Source of the DNA: HGM05190 sp964394205
Lineage (GTDB): Bacteria; Bacteroidota; Bacteroidia; Bacteroidales; Muribaculaceae
NCBI GenBank assembly: GCA_964394205.1
Contig: CAYMVS010000003.1
Span: forward strand, 1 to 64,000
Direction: 5' to 3'
DNA length: 64,000 nucleotides
Part shown: piece after piece, positions 44,703-53,502 of the stretch
Layout of the letters: each line of letters begins with the position of its first letter
How positions within the stretch are numbered: position 1 is the first letter of the stretch
The notes under the pieces: generated by a model
What the model was told of the DNA's origin: nothing
The model's input: the letters and a program-made list of their open reading frames with translations, nothing else
The model's database searches: none
Translations under genes and position numbers: made by a program

Positions 44703-45149
44703 TTAACGTTTAACAAATTTGACAACATTCTTGCCGGCAACGAGCAGATAGACACCGCCCTCGAGTGATGACACATCGACTGTCGCCACACCGTCTTCAT
44801 CGGCCGCAGCCTGAGCCACTGCCACACCGGCAATTGAGTAAACCGTCACCTGAGTGCCGGCGCCGACACCGCTCACAACAGCTGTCGAGCCGTCGACATA
44901 CCCGTTGAAGGTGAACATCTCGGCATCATCGATGCCCGACATGGTGACAAAACTGAGGGCCACGGTGTTCATGTCGTGACTCTCGGTCTCGTCGCCGAAG
45001 TGGAGCACAACGTTGTCACCCTCAAAATGAATTTTTGTAACCGTCTTGTCGACCGGTTGCCCGTTGATCGAAAGACTCTGCACCGTCTCGGCATAGACCG
45101 ATCCAAACGACATTACAGCCGTCAGAAGTGCCAAAAAGAATTTTTTCAT
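44703..45149 (-). CDS. Small secreted protein with type IX-style C-terminal sorting domain
   Basis: An exported protein of 148 residues from the ATG at 45149 (signal about 1-19, ending VYAET). After about 55 residues of beta-rich sequence comes a C-terminal domain of about 70 residues, with VTVYSIAGVAVAQ and LEGGVYLLVAGKNVVKFVKR (the last 20 residues), the typical pattern of the Por/type IX sorting domain. It appears to be mainly a tail without a large passenger. The pectate lyase gene begins 5 bp downstream. Confidence 0.85.
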   Translation of the reverse strand: MKKFFLALLTAVMSFGSVYAETVQSLSINGQPVDKTVTKIHFEGDNVVLHFGDETESHDMNTVALSFVTMSGIDDAEMFTFNGYVDGSTAVVSGVGAGTQVTVYSIAGVAVAQAAADEDGVATVDVSSLEGGVYLLVAGKNVVKFVKR

Positions 45150-45248
45150 TGGTTTTATGTTTGTTAAAAAAGTTTTAAGGTCAGAATATTCTTTCAGAGT
45201 CATAAAGGCCTCAGGATCTCAAATAAAAGCCTTCTTCCACAATTGCCA

Positions 45249-45256
45249 CAAAATTA
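45249..45256 (-). promoter_or_regulatory. Promoter of the sorting-tail protein and pectate lyase
   Basis: Minus-strand TAATTTTG, giving a leader of about 90 nt before 45149. Confidence 0.45.
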
Positions 45257-45406
45257 CTAATCACACAATATCTACACAACAATTTAACATATTTTTCACC
45301 CGAAACTCGCTTTTCCACTCTCAACGCCGTGTCGGCCGGCGCTCGGTGGTTACATTTTATGGTCATATTTTAATGAGAGCGATATATTAGTCACAGAAAA
45401 ATTTGC

Positions 45407-45414
45407 TACCTTTG
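45407..45414 (+). promoter_or_regulatory. Promoter of the hydrolase-MurF-like-ddl cassette
   Basis: TACCTTTG, a full match to the -7 element, placing the start near 45421 and giving a leader of about 60 nt. Confidence 0.6.
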
Positions 45415-45483
45415 CACCCTTGACAAACCACCGGCGCCGGCAACGGTGCCATCTAACTTGTGAAAAGGCTTGCTCACAGATTT

Positions 45484-46260
45484 ATGACAACTGAAAAGAC
45501 CGCAAAAATTGATGGAGTCGGGGTGCATTACACCCTCTCGGGCACTCCGGGCGAGGGCACTGTTGTGCTGATGCACGGCTGGGGGTGCAACCTGACCACC
45601 CTTGCCTCGCTCGAGAAGGTGGCCCGGGCTGCCGGCCGATCAACGCTGTCGCTCGACTTTCCCGGGTTTGGCCGGTCGACCGAGCCACCGGCAGTGTGGG
45701 GCGTGGAGGAGTACACGCGCCTTGTCGAGAAATTGCTCCGACAGGAGGGTATCAGCAGCCCGGTGCTGTTGGGACACTCGTTTGGTGGCCGCGTGGGGTT
45801 GCTTTACGCCTCGCGCAACGATGTCGAGAAGCTGGTGCTTGTCGACGCCGCCGGCGTCAAGCCTCGCCGCCCGCTGAAATATTACCTTAAGGTCTACAGT
45901 TTCAAGGCAATGCGGCGGCTCTACACCCTGCTGCTTGGCAAAGAGCGCGCCCAAAAGATTATCGACCGTCAGCGCGCCCGGCGCGGCTCGGCCGACTATG
46001 CCGCGGCCTCGCCAAAGATGCGGCAGGTTCTCTCCAAGGTGGTCAACGAGGACCTCAAGCACATCATGCCCCAAATCAAGGCCCCCACGCTGCTGATATG
46101 GGGCGAGAACGACTCGGCCACTCCGCTGGCCGACGCCCGGACTATGGCCCGGCTGATTCCCGATGCCGGCTTAGTGTCGTTTCCCGGTTGTGGCCACTAC
46201 AGTTTTCTTGACAACCCGGCACAAACTGGCGCCGTGTTAAACAGTTTCCTAAAAAGCTAA
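45484..46260 (+). CDS. Alpha/beta hydrolase in the MurF-like/Ddl cassette
   Basis: An alpha/beta-fold hydrolase of 258 residues. The oxyanion motif is HGWG (31-34), the nucleophile Ser99 lies in GHSFGG, and the acid and base lie in GENDSATP and GCGHYSF near the C-terminus. No signal peptide is present, so it is cytoplasmic. A GTG at 45460 in frame is an alternative start. The next gene begins 6 bp after its stop, so it belongs to one operon with a MurF-like ligase and D-Ala-D-Ala ligase. It may act on a cell-wall precursor or a small ester; the family alone cannot tell. Confidence 0.88.
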   Translation: MTTEKTAKIDGVGVHYTLSGTPGEGTVVLMHGWGCNLTTLASLEKVARAAGRSTLSLDFPGFGRSTEPPAVWGVEEYTRLVEKLLRQEGISSPVLLGHSFGGRVGLLYASRNDVEKLVLVDAAGVKPRRPLKYYLKVYSFKAMRRLYTLLLGKERAQKIIDRQRARRGSADYAAASPKMRQVLSKVVNEDLKHIMPQIKAPTLLIWGENDSATPLADARTMARLIPDAGLVSFPGCGHYSFLDNPAQTGAVLNSFLKS

Positions 46261-46266
46261 CGCGAC

Positions 46267-47898
46267 ATGATGTCATTAATAAACACAACAACAGCGGTCT
46301 ATGTGATGGTACTCATTGTGGCGCTCGTCAACCTGGTTGACGAGTTGCGCCGCGACCTGATGATGCTGCAGCAAAACTCTTACCGCAACGAGCGCTACCT
46401 CAAGTGGTTGCGCCAGTCGGGCGACACCACGACGCCCATCCGTCTCTGTGGCATGGGAGCCATGCTATTCTCGGTGTCGACGCTGGGGCTGCCCATGCTC
46501 TCGATGATGCTTATCCTCGCGGTGGCCGCCATCAACTCTTACAAGCTGATGACGCGCCGCTATAAGAAACCGCTGGTGATGACACGCCGCGCGTGGCGCA
46601 TCCTGACGACCGCCCTGACCCTGTCGGCCCTCATCATCGCGGCCATCACCTTGGCGGCCTTTCCGACCATGAACCAGTCATTGACAGCAGTCGGCAAGGT
46701 GTGTGTGTCGTCGTCGATCACCGCCATCGGCCTCTTCTTCTTCTCCCACGTGGTCATCATGGGCGCCAACATCTTGCTCAGGCCGGTTGAGAAATCGATC
46801 AACAACGGCTACCGCCGCGACGCCGAGCGCATCCTGGCGTCGATGCCCGGGCTGAAAATCATCGGCATCACCGGCAGCTATGGCAAGACCAGCACCAAGC
46901 ACTACCTGCACCGCATCCTCTCCGAGCAGTTTGACACCTGCATGACTCCCGGCAGCTTTAACACCACGCTGGGAGTGATACGCACAATCCGCGAGCACCT
47001 CAAGCCCTACAACGAGGTGTTTATTGTCGAGATGGGAGCCAAGCAGCCGGGCGACATCAAGGAGATTGCCGACATGGTAAAGCCCGAGATCGGCATCGTG
47101 ACAGCCGTCGGCCCTCAGCATCTGGAGTCATTTAAGACGGTGGAAAATGTGGCCAACACCAAGTTTGAGCTTGTCGATGCACTCCCCGCCGACGGTCTCG
47201 CGGTCATCAACAATGACTTCACCCCCATCGCCGGGCGCACGGTCGCCCGACCCAAGGTGGTCAGATATGCCGTTTCAAGCAAAGAGCACGCCGACTACAC
47301 GGCCACCGATATCACCTACACCCCGTCGGGAACAACGTTCACCGTCAACACCCCCGAGGGGAGTCATCTCGACTTCCACACCCGCCTGGTGGGAGAATGT
47401 AACGTGTCAAACCTTCTTGCCGCCATCATCGTGGCACTCAGATTAGGAGTGCCCGGGAGCAAAATACGCTATGCCGTCGAGAAGATTGACCAGGTTGAAC
47501 ATCGCCTGCAAATCAAGCGCACCCCCGGCGGGGTCACTATACTCGACGATGCATTCAACAGCAACCCGGCGGGCTCGTCGATGGCACTTGATGTCCTGGC
47601 CGGCCTCACCGGCGGTCAACGCATCATCATCACCCCCGGCATGATTGAGCTGGGAGAGCGTCAGCATCAGCTCAACGCCGAGTTTGGCAAAAAGATCGCC
47701 GCCGCCGCAACGGTTGCCATCGTCGTCGGTCAATACAACCGCGAGGCCATAATGGAAGGCATAAAACAGGGTGGTATGAACCCCAACAACGTTCACGCCG
47801 TCGACACCTTTAACGACGCTCAACGTCTTTTGCAAACTATTGTTAAACCGGGCGACACGGTTCTTTATGAGAACGACCTGCCCGACACTTTTAAATAA
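46267..47898 (+). CDS. MurF-like Mur ligase with an N-terminal membrane domain
   Basis: The protein has 543 residues, about 100 more than normal MurF. The first 175 hold about five membrane helices (near 8-26, 62-78, 79-95, 112-132 and 146-170), with a conserved-looking LQQNSYRNERYLKWL segment (34-48) between them. The Mur ligase part follows: ATP loop GSYGKTST (203-210), MTPGSFNTTLG, the metal and carbamate region around EMGAKQPGD, VGPQHLESF and DDAFNSNP. MurF adds D-Ala-D-Ala to the UDP-MurNAc tripeptide. The next gene makes D-Ala-D-Ala, so the substrate link is direct. Whether this is the main MurF or a paralog cannot be told here. Confidence 0.87.
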   Translation: MMSLINTTTAVYVMVLIVALVNLVDELRRDLMMLQQNSYRNERYLKWLRQSGDTTTPIRLCGMGAMLFSVSTLGLPMLSMMLILAVAAINSYKLMTRRYKKPLVMTRRAWRILTTALTLSALIIAAITLAAFPTMNQSLTAVGKVCVSSSITAIGLFFFSHVVIMGANILLRPVEKSINNGYRRDAERILASMPGLKIIGITGSYGKTSTKHYLHRILSEQFDTCMTPGSFNTTLGVIRTIREHLKPYNEVFIVEMGAKQPGDIKEIADMVKPEIGIVTAVGPQHLESFKTVENVANTKFELVDALPADGLAVINNDFTPIAGRTVARPKVVRYAVSSKEHADYTATDITYTPSGTTFTVNTPEGSHLDFHTRLVGECNVSNLLAAIIVALRLGVPGSKIRYAVEKIDQVEHRLQIKRTPGGVTILDDAFNSNPAGSSMALDVLAGLTGGQRIIITPGMIELGERQHQLNAEFGKKIAAAATVAIVVGQYNREAIMEGIKQGGMNPNNVHAVDTFNDAQRLLQTIVKPGDTVLYENDLPDTFK

Positions 47899-47913
47899 AA
47901 CATTTATTTGAAG

Positions 47914-49098
47914 ATGAAAACCAACATTGGTGTATTCTTTGGTGGACGCTCCACCGAGCATGAAATTTCGGTTATCTCGGCATCACAAGCCATGAGCGCC
48001 ATCAACCGCGAGCGCTATGATGTCACTCCCATATATATCTCAAAACAAGGAAAATGGTACACAGGCGAGGCGCTGCTCGACGTTGCAAACTATCGCGACA
48101 TTCCCGCGTTGCTGGCCAAGTGCACCCCGGTCTACATGATTCCTGAAAAAGACAATTTCACCCTCTACACCAAAAAACACGGTCTGTTTAAATCGCCCGT
48201 TGTGACCAAACTCGACGTGGTAATCCCCGTGCTCCACGGCTCAAACGGCGAGGACGGCATCTTTGAGGGTGTACTCGAGAGCATCGACATCCCCTTTGCA
48301 GGCTGCAACACCCTCTCGAGCGCCAACGGCATGGACAAGATAACGATGAAGATGATACTGCGCGAGTGTGGCATCCCGGTTGTCGACTACGTCTGGTTTA
48401 CCGACAAAGAGTGGTTTGCCAAACGCGACGAGCTGATAGAGCGCGTCGAGAGCCGTTTAGGCTACCCCGTGATTGTCAAGCCGGCCAACCTTGGCTCGAG
48501 CGTCGGCATAGGTCGCGCCACCGACCGCGAGCAACTCATCGAGAAAATTGACACTGCCGAGAAATACTCGACACGCATCATCGTTGAGCACATGGTTGAA
48601 AACCTCAAGGAAATCAACTGCTCGGTGTTGGGCGACTGTGACGAGTATCAGACCTCGGTTTGTGAAGAGCCCATAAAGAGCGGCGAGATACTTTCATACG
48701 AAGATAAATACATGGGGGGCACAAAGGGCGCCAAAGGAATGCAGGCATCACAAAAGCGCATCCCCGCCGACCTCCCCGAGGCCATGAGCGACCGCATCCG
48801 CTTTCTTGCCGGCGAGACATTCCGCGTGCTCTCGTGCCACGGCGTGAGTCGCGTCGATGTGATTGTCGATGCCGACACCGATGAGATTTATGTAAACGAG
48901 ATCAACACCATCCCCGGCTCGCTGTCATTCTACCTGTGGGAGGCCACCGGCATCCCATTTGACAAACTGATGGATCGACTGGTTGCCCTCGCCCTCAAGC
49001 GTCAGCGCGAGAAGGGGCACAAGACTGTCAGCTACGACCAAAACATCTTCTCGATGGGAGGCGGCGTGAAAGGTGGAGTTAAAGGGAAACTGAAATGA
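47914..49098 (+). CDS. ddl: D-alanine--D-alanine ligase
   Basis: Ddl makes the dipeptide that ends the peptidoglycan stem. The 394-residue protein has an N-terminal domain with GGRSTEHEISVIS, the central ATP-grasp with KPANLGSSVGI, and the C-terminal substrate site with DVIVDADTDEIYVNEINTIPGSLSF (read in parts). At this length, with the middle insertion, it resembles the longer Ddl and Van-type ligases, some of which make D-Ala-D-Lac; the deciding residues were not examined. I start at the second of two close in-frame ATGs (47908, 47914). Its end overlaps the next gene by 4 bp. Confidence 0.92.
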   Translation: MKTNIGVFFGGRSTEHEISVISASQAMSAINRERYDVTPIYISKQGKWYTGEALLDVANYRDIPALLAKCTPVYMIPEKDNFTLYTKKHGLFKSPVVTKLDVVIPVLHGSNGEDGIFEGVLESIDIPFAGCNTLSSANGMDKITMKMILRECGIPVVDYVWFTDKEWFAKRDELIERVESRLGYPVIVKPANLGSSVGIGRATDREQLIEKIDTAEKYSTRIIVEHMVENLKEINCSVLGDCDEYQTSVCEEPIKSGEILSYEDKYMGGTKGAKGMQASQKRIPADLPEAMSDRIRFLAGETFRVLSCHGVSRVDVIVDADTDEIYVNEINTIPGSLSFYLWEATGIPFDKLMDRLVALALKRQREKGHKTVSYDQNIFSMGGGVKGGVKGKLK

Positions 49099-49277
49099 GC
49101 CTTGACATTCTGCTCTGGATAGTGGCACCGCTCAGCTACGGTTTGCTCAGCGCCGGTGTCTACCTGTGGGTGCGTCCAAAGGCCATCCCCACATGGCGCG
49201 CCTACTTCCGCTATGCCCTGCGCTTCATCGCCGTCGCCTACCTCATCCTCCTGTTCCTGCGCTGGCTCATCATGTAG
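49095..49277 (+). CDS. Small two-helix membrane protein
   Basis: A 60-residue protein with two membrane helices (about 5-25 and 38-58) joined by a basic loop (WVRPKAIPTWRAYFR). The ATG overlaps the ddl stop (ATGA), a strong sign of a real, coupled gene. I know no family for it. It ends the envelope cassette and might hold its enzymes at the membrane. Confidence 0.75.
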   Translation: MSLDILLWIVAPLSYGLLSAGVYLWVRPKAIPTWRAYFRYALRFIAVAYLILLFLRWLIM

Positions 49278-49369
49278 AGGCGTGTAGACGACCGTCAAGC
49301 CCTTGGTTGGGACGTGTTCACACACCCTCGTCGGCGCGGTGTTACGCTTGACGGCTCCACACCACGCCT
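49278..49369. terminator. Large imperfect inverted repeat between convergent genes
   Basis: AGGCGTG (49278-49284) pairs with CACGCCT (49363-49369) and CCGTCAAGC (49292-49300) with GCTTGACGG (49346-49354). The structure fills the gap between the stops of the 60-residue gene and the FAD protein gene and may end transcripts from both sides. Confidence 0.5.
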
Positions 49370-49400
49370 ACTCAACAATGTGCTGCTATTGCATCGCCGC

Positions 49401-50981
49401 CTACGTGACGTTTTTTGGGAGGAGGTGGAGGGCAAGGGCGGCGGCACAGCGGTCGCCATCGATGGCTGCCGAGACGATGCCGCCGGCATAGCCGGCACCC
49501 TCGCCGGCGGGATATAGTCCGGCAAGCTCCACATGCGCGAGCGTGTCGTTATCGCGAGGGATACGCACCGGCGACGATGTTCTTGTCTCGTCGCCTATCA
49601 CCACCGCGTCGGCTGTCAGAAATCCACGGTTTTTAGTGCCAAATTCCTTGAAACCGGCCTGCAGGCGCCGGGAGATGTCGGCCGGCAACAGTTTGTCGAC
49701 GCGCGCCGGGTGAATACCGGGAGCGTAGGATGTCGGGGGAAGGTCTTTTGAGGGGCGGCCGTTGACAAAATCGGTCATACGTTGGGCCGGCGCATTTTGT
49801 GTCTGGCCGGCCTCCTCCCAAAACCGCCGCTCGATATCTTCCTGAAAAGCCATCATTTTCAAAGACTCGGGATAGTCGGGGTGAACGGGAATATCTTCGG
49901 GCAACACCTCCACCACCATGCCGGCGTTGGCCCATTTGGTGCCACGGTTTGACGGCGACATGCCATTGACCACAAGCTGCCCCTCGCCGCTCGCTGCCGG
50001 AATGATGAAACCCCCGGGACACATGCAGAAACTGTAGACCCCGCGACCGTCGACGCGTGTCGACAGCGTGTACTCGGCCGGCGGCAGGAACTTGCCACGG
50101 CCACCCGGCTTATGATATCGGACGGCATCTATCACCCGTTGGGGATGCTCCAGTCTGACCCCGACGGCGATACCCTTGGGTTCAATTTTAATACCTGCCT
50201 TGTCGAGATAGTGGTAGACATCGCGCGCCGAGTGGCCCGTGGCCAGAATCACCGGCCCGTTGAAACGCCGGCCGTCGGCCGTGACCACCCCCTCGACAGT
50301 GCCGTCGTTGACAATCAGCGAGTCGACACGGGTGTTAAAGTGAACCTGACCGCCACACCGCTCGATAGTCTTGCGCATCGCCTTGATGACCTCGGGGAGC
50401 CGGTCGGTGCCGATGTGGGGGTGAGCATCGATGAGGATGTCGCGCGAGGCCCCGTGGCGATAGAGTATTGAGAGCACCTTGTCGACGGGGCCGCGTTTCT
50501 TACTGCGGGTGTAGAGTTTGCCGTCGGAGTAAGCGCCGGCACCCCCCTCGCCAAAACAGTAGTTTGACTCGGGGTTCACCACCCCCTCTCGTGCAATCCT
50601 GGCCATGTCAAGACGCCGGGAGTCGACATCCTTGCCACGCTCGAGCAGGATGGGTCTTACCCCCTCCTCAATCAGCCGCAGGGCGGCAAAGAGTCCCGCG
50701 GGCCCGGCACCGACCACAACGGCCTGTGGGGCATCGTCGGCTACCGGTTGATAGTCAACATCAAAAGGCACCGGCACCTCCCCGACCGGCTCATCAATAA
50801 AGACACGCACCCCAAGATTGACCATCACGCGGCGTTGACGGGCGTCTATCGACCGACGTGTCACCACGACGCCACCAATGCGGTTGGCGTCAATGTTAAG
50901 GTCGGTTGAAACGTGCTCTATGAGGCGCAAGGTGGAGGCGGCCACCTGGGGCTCTACTCTCAGTTGAAGGTCTTGTATCAT
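49401..50981 (-). CDS. NAD(P)/FAD-dependent oxidoreductase
   Basis: A 526-residue flavoprotein of the COG2509-type FAD-dependent dehydrogenase group. It has an N-terminal domain of about 85 residues, the FAD motif GAGPAG (91-96), and YCFGEGGAGAYSDGKLYTR, typical of the group. The C-terminal part returns to the FAD site with GEGAGYAGGI. The substrate is unknown; members are found in many gut bacteria. It starts 7 bp after the MATE gene and is probably co-transcribed. Confidence 0.9.
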   Translation of the reverse strand: MIQDLQLRVEPQVAASTLRLIEHVSTDLNIDANRIGGVVVTRRSIDARQRRVMVNLGVRVFIDEPVGEVPVPFDVDYQPVADDAPQAVVVGAGPAGLFAALRLIEEGVRPILLERGKDVDSRRLDMARIAREGVVNPESNYCFGEGGAGAYSDGKLYTRSKKRGPVDKVLSILYRHGASRDILIDAHPHIGTDRLPEVIKAMRKTIERCGGQVHFNTRVDSLIVNDGTVEGVVTADGRRFNGPVILATGHSARDVYHYLDKAGIKIEPKGIAVGVRLEHPQRVIDAVRYHKPGGRGKFLPPAEYTLSTRVDGRGVYSFCMCPGGFIIPAASGEGQLVVNGMSPSNRGTKWANAGMVVEVLPEDIPVHPDYPESLKMMAFQEDIERRFWEEAGQTQNAPAQRMTDFVNGRPSKDLPPTSYAPGIHPARVDKLLPADISRRLQAGFKEFGTKNRGFLTADAVVIGDETRTSSPVRIPRDNDTLAHVELAGLYPAGEGAGYAGGIVSAAIDGDRCAAALALHLLPKNVT

Positions 50982-50988
50982 GGCTTGG

Positions 50989-52389
50989 TTACAGCTGTTT
51001 AAGTGAATGACGACGATTCTCGCGACGCATCACGATTATCAACGTGACGACGGCAAAGAAGAACGCGATGACATCACTGGCACACATGCTCACCCACACG
51101 CCGTCGACTCCATACAAGCGGGGCAGGAAAATCAAAAACGGGATGAGGAAGATGAGCTGACGGGTCAGCGACAGGAATATAGAAATCTTTGGCTTGCCCA
51201 CCGACTGAAAGAAGTTCTGTATCACAATCTGACACCCGACCACCGGGAAGAAGAGGAAATAGATGTGGAACCCCTCGCGGGCTATGTCGATGAGCTTTTG
51301 GTCGATGGTGAAGAGCGAGCTGACGGTGTTTGGTATCAGTTGGGTGATGGCCCAGCCGACGGTAGTGATGGCCACGCCGATCCAGATGCCGGTGATGAGA
51401 GTTCGCCTGACGCGCTCCCACTGACCGGCGCCATAGTTATACCCCAAAATAGGCTGCATGCCTTGGGTGACGCCAAAGACTATCATGACAAAAAACATGG
51501 TGGTTCGGTTGATGATGCCGTAGGCTCCAACACACAGGTTGGCATGCTCACCACCATAGTCGAGCAAAGCGCGATTGATAAAGATGACGACCACACATGC
51601 ACACACGTTCATCAGAAACGGCGACATGCCGATGGCATAGATGCGCTTGACAATGGGGCCGAAGAGCCAGCGGTTGTTGCGCTTGAAGTGCACGTAACTG
51701 CTGCGAGAGAAGAAGTGCCACAACACCCAGACAAAGGCCACCGACTGGCCACACACCGTTGCGAGCGCCGCGCCGGCGATGCCCCACTGAAACTTAAAGA
51801 TGAAAATTGGAGCCAAAATCACGTTGACAAGCACCGACAGCAGCGCCGACACCATTGCCTTTTTGGGGTAGCCCGTGGCGCGCATCAGGTTGTTAAGGCC
51901 TATGAACACGTAGGTTATCGGGGTGCCGTAAAGGATTATTGTCATAAACTCGCGGGCATATCCGACGGTCTCGTCGGTGGCTCCGAAAAAGAACAGTATA
52001 GGGTCGAGAAACATCAAGGTCAGTCCGCCGAAAATCAACGCGTGGATAAGACACAACACCATCACATTGTTGACCACATCGGTGGCTCGCGAGAGGTTTT
52101 TCTGTCCCAAAAAGATGGAGCTGATTGTTGCCCCGCCAACGGCGATGAGTGTACAGAAGGCCACCACGAGGTTCATCAACGGGAAGGTGATGGCAAGACC
52201 CGCGATGGCCATGGCCCCGACACCGCGTCCTATGAAAATACTGTCGATAATGTTATATAGCGAGGTGGCGACACTCGCGATGATGGCAGGCACAGAGTAT
52301 TGCACCAACAGCTGGCCTATCGAGCGCGAGCCCAGACTGTCGGGGGTTGATTTTACCGTTGCCGATGGAGTTGATGATGATGATGACAT
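50989..52389 (-). CDS. MATE-family multidrug exporter
   Basis: A 466-residue transporter with 12 predicted helices, of the NorM/DinF-like MATE family (sodium- or proton-driven export of cationic compounds). The early segment SIGQLLVQYSVPAII and the repeated halves with FPLMNLVVAF and GVTQGMQPILGYNYGAG fit the family. A Ser-rich N-terminal stretch (about 1-20) precedes the first helix. The FAD protein gene follows after 7 bp. Confidence 0.92.
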   Translation of the reverse strand: MSSSSSTPSATVKSTPDSLGSRSIGQLLVQYSVPAIIASVATSLYNIIDSIFIGRGVGAMAIAGLAITFPLMNLVVAFCTLIAVGGATISSIFLGQKNLSRATDVVNNVMVLCLIHALIFGGLTLMFLDPILFFFGATDETVGYAREFMTIILYGTPITYVFIGLNNLMRATGYPKKAMVSALLSVLVNVILAPIFIFKFQWGIAGAALATVCGQSVAFVWVLWHFFSRSSYVHFKRNNRWLFGPIVKRIYAIGMSPFLMNVCACVVVIFINRALLDYGGEHANLCVGAYGIINRTTMFFVMIVFGVTQGMQPILGYNYGAGQWERVRRTLITGIWIGVAITTVGWAITQLIPNTVSSLFTIDQKLIDIAREGFHIYFLFFPVVGCQIVIQNFFQSVGKPKISIFLSLTRQLIFLIPFLIFLPRLYGVDGVWVSMCASDVIAFFFAVVTLIIVMRRENRRHSLKQL

Positions 52390-52478
52390 TCCTGAATAAA
52401 TTGTTGAAACCGTTATTATAACGTTTTTCAGACCCGCTTTTGTTCAAATCACACAACACCGGGCGGGGTGGGAGCCGA

Positions 52479-53495
52479 TCAGAATCGCAGGGTGAACTCG
52501 GCCACTAACTTGTTGCCCTCGCCTATTGGCGCGGTGTCGCCCGACGGCCTGAAGTTCATGTAGTAATTGAGCCTCAGGTGAGTGTCGATTTCTCCCTTGA
52601 TGTGGGCCACGGTTGAGCCGAGAGTGAGACGTGTCGACCGTTTCCCGGTGACCGCGAGCCGGTCGCCCTCCATCGTGCCGTCGGAATAGGCCGTGATGCC
52701 GTCGAGACGCGCCTGAAACGAGAGTCGGTTGAAGAAGCCGCGGTGGAGAGGCAGGGCGTAGTCGGCCATCACGCTGTAGGCGTGGGAGGCGTTGAAAGCA
52801 TGATGGGTGTAATGGCGGTAATAATAAGCCGCCTCGGCGTGCCATCGCCCCGACCCGAAGATGAGCGAGGTCATCAGATTGTTGATGCGCACCGTCTCAG
52901 GGACATTTGACATAAAGCCAATCGCGGGTGTGATCACACCCAACCCCCACTGAGCCTCGACGACGTATGACATGCGGTTTTGCCACACGTCGTGGTTGGC
53001 AATGTTGTAGGTGTTGTAGATCATGCCCGAGAGATCAAGACGCGTTTTGGGAACACGGTAATCGACCCTCATGCCTACGCCGCGTATGCCTCCGTTCAAA
53101 TATCCCACGTATGAAAAGTCGGTGAAATAATATTTGCTGACGGCTCGCGAGCGGTCGATTGGGAGAGGCAGTTTGGTTTGACCCATAATCACGTTGAGCT
53201 CCTTGACGGGACGGATGCCGGCACACGCGTCGAGTATCTTTACCTTGCCCTTTTCACACAGGTCGAGCTGCAGCTGATAGTTCAGCTGTGGCAACACGTC
53301 GCCCGACATGGCGAAACGCGCGTTGCGAACCAAAAATCGTGCCTCGTCAACGTCGACATCATCCTCAAACTGGGCTTTGAGCGTTATGTGAACATCGGGA
53401 ATGAGATTTACTTTTGTCGAGTCGGAACCACAGGCGCCCATCCAGGCCGTGACTATCATTAACACTGTGGTGACACTTTTTGCTACATTAACCAT
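52479..53495 (-). CDS. Outer-membrane porin-like protein (phosphate-selective porin type)
   Basis: This 338-residue protein has an N-terminal signal (about 1-22) and beta-barrel strands rich in alternating aromatic residues to the end, closing with FTLRF, the terminal Phe used for outer-membrane assembly. Segments such as VRNARFAMSGDVLP and DACAGIRPVKELNVIMGQTKLP are like OprO/OprP-type porins. A possible lipobox-like WMGAC at residues 18-22 is off the consensus. It begins 7 bp after the MBOAT gene, so it may be the outer-membrane part of that set. Confidence 0.8.
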   Translation of the reverse strand: MVNVAKSVTTVLMIVTAWMGACGSDSTKVNLIPDVHITLKAQFEDDVDVDEARFLVRNARFAMSGDVLPQLNYQLQLDLCEKGKVKILDACAGIRPVKELNVIMGQTKLPLPIDRSRAVSKYYFTDFSYVGYLNGGIRGVGMRVDYRVPKTRLDLSGMIYNTYNIANHDVWQNRMSYVVEAQWGLGVITPAIGFMSNVPETVRINNLMTSLIFGSGRWHAEAAYYYRHYTHHAFNASHAYSVMADYALPLHRGFFNRLSFQARLDGITAYSDGTMEGDRLAVTGKRSTRLTLGSTVAHIKGEIDTHLRLNYYMNFRPSGDTAPIGEGNKLVAEFTLRF

Positions 53496-53502
53496 AACTC
53501 AA

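Noticed and set aside
51007..52260. 417-codon open frame opposite the MATE gene
   Set aside because: Antisense shadow: highly charged, His/Asp/Glu-rich, no start signals or known motifs, and the MATE frame is certain.
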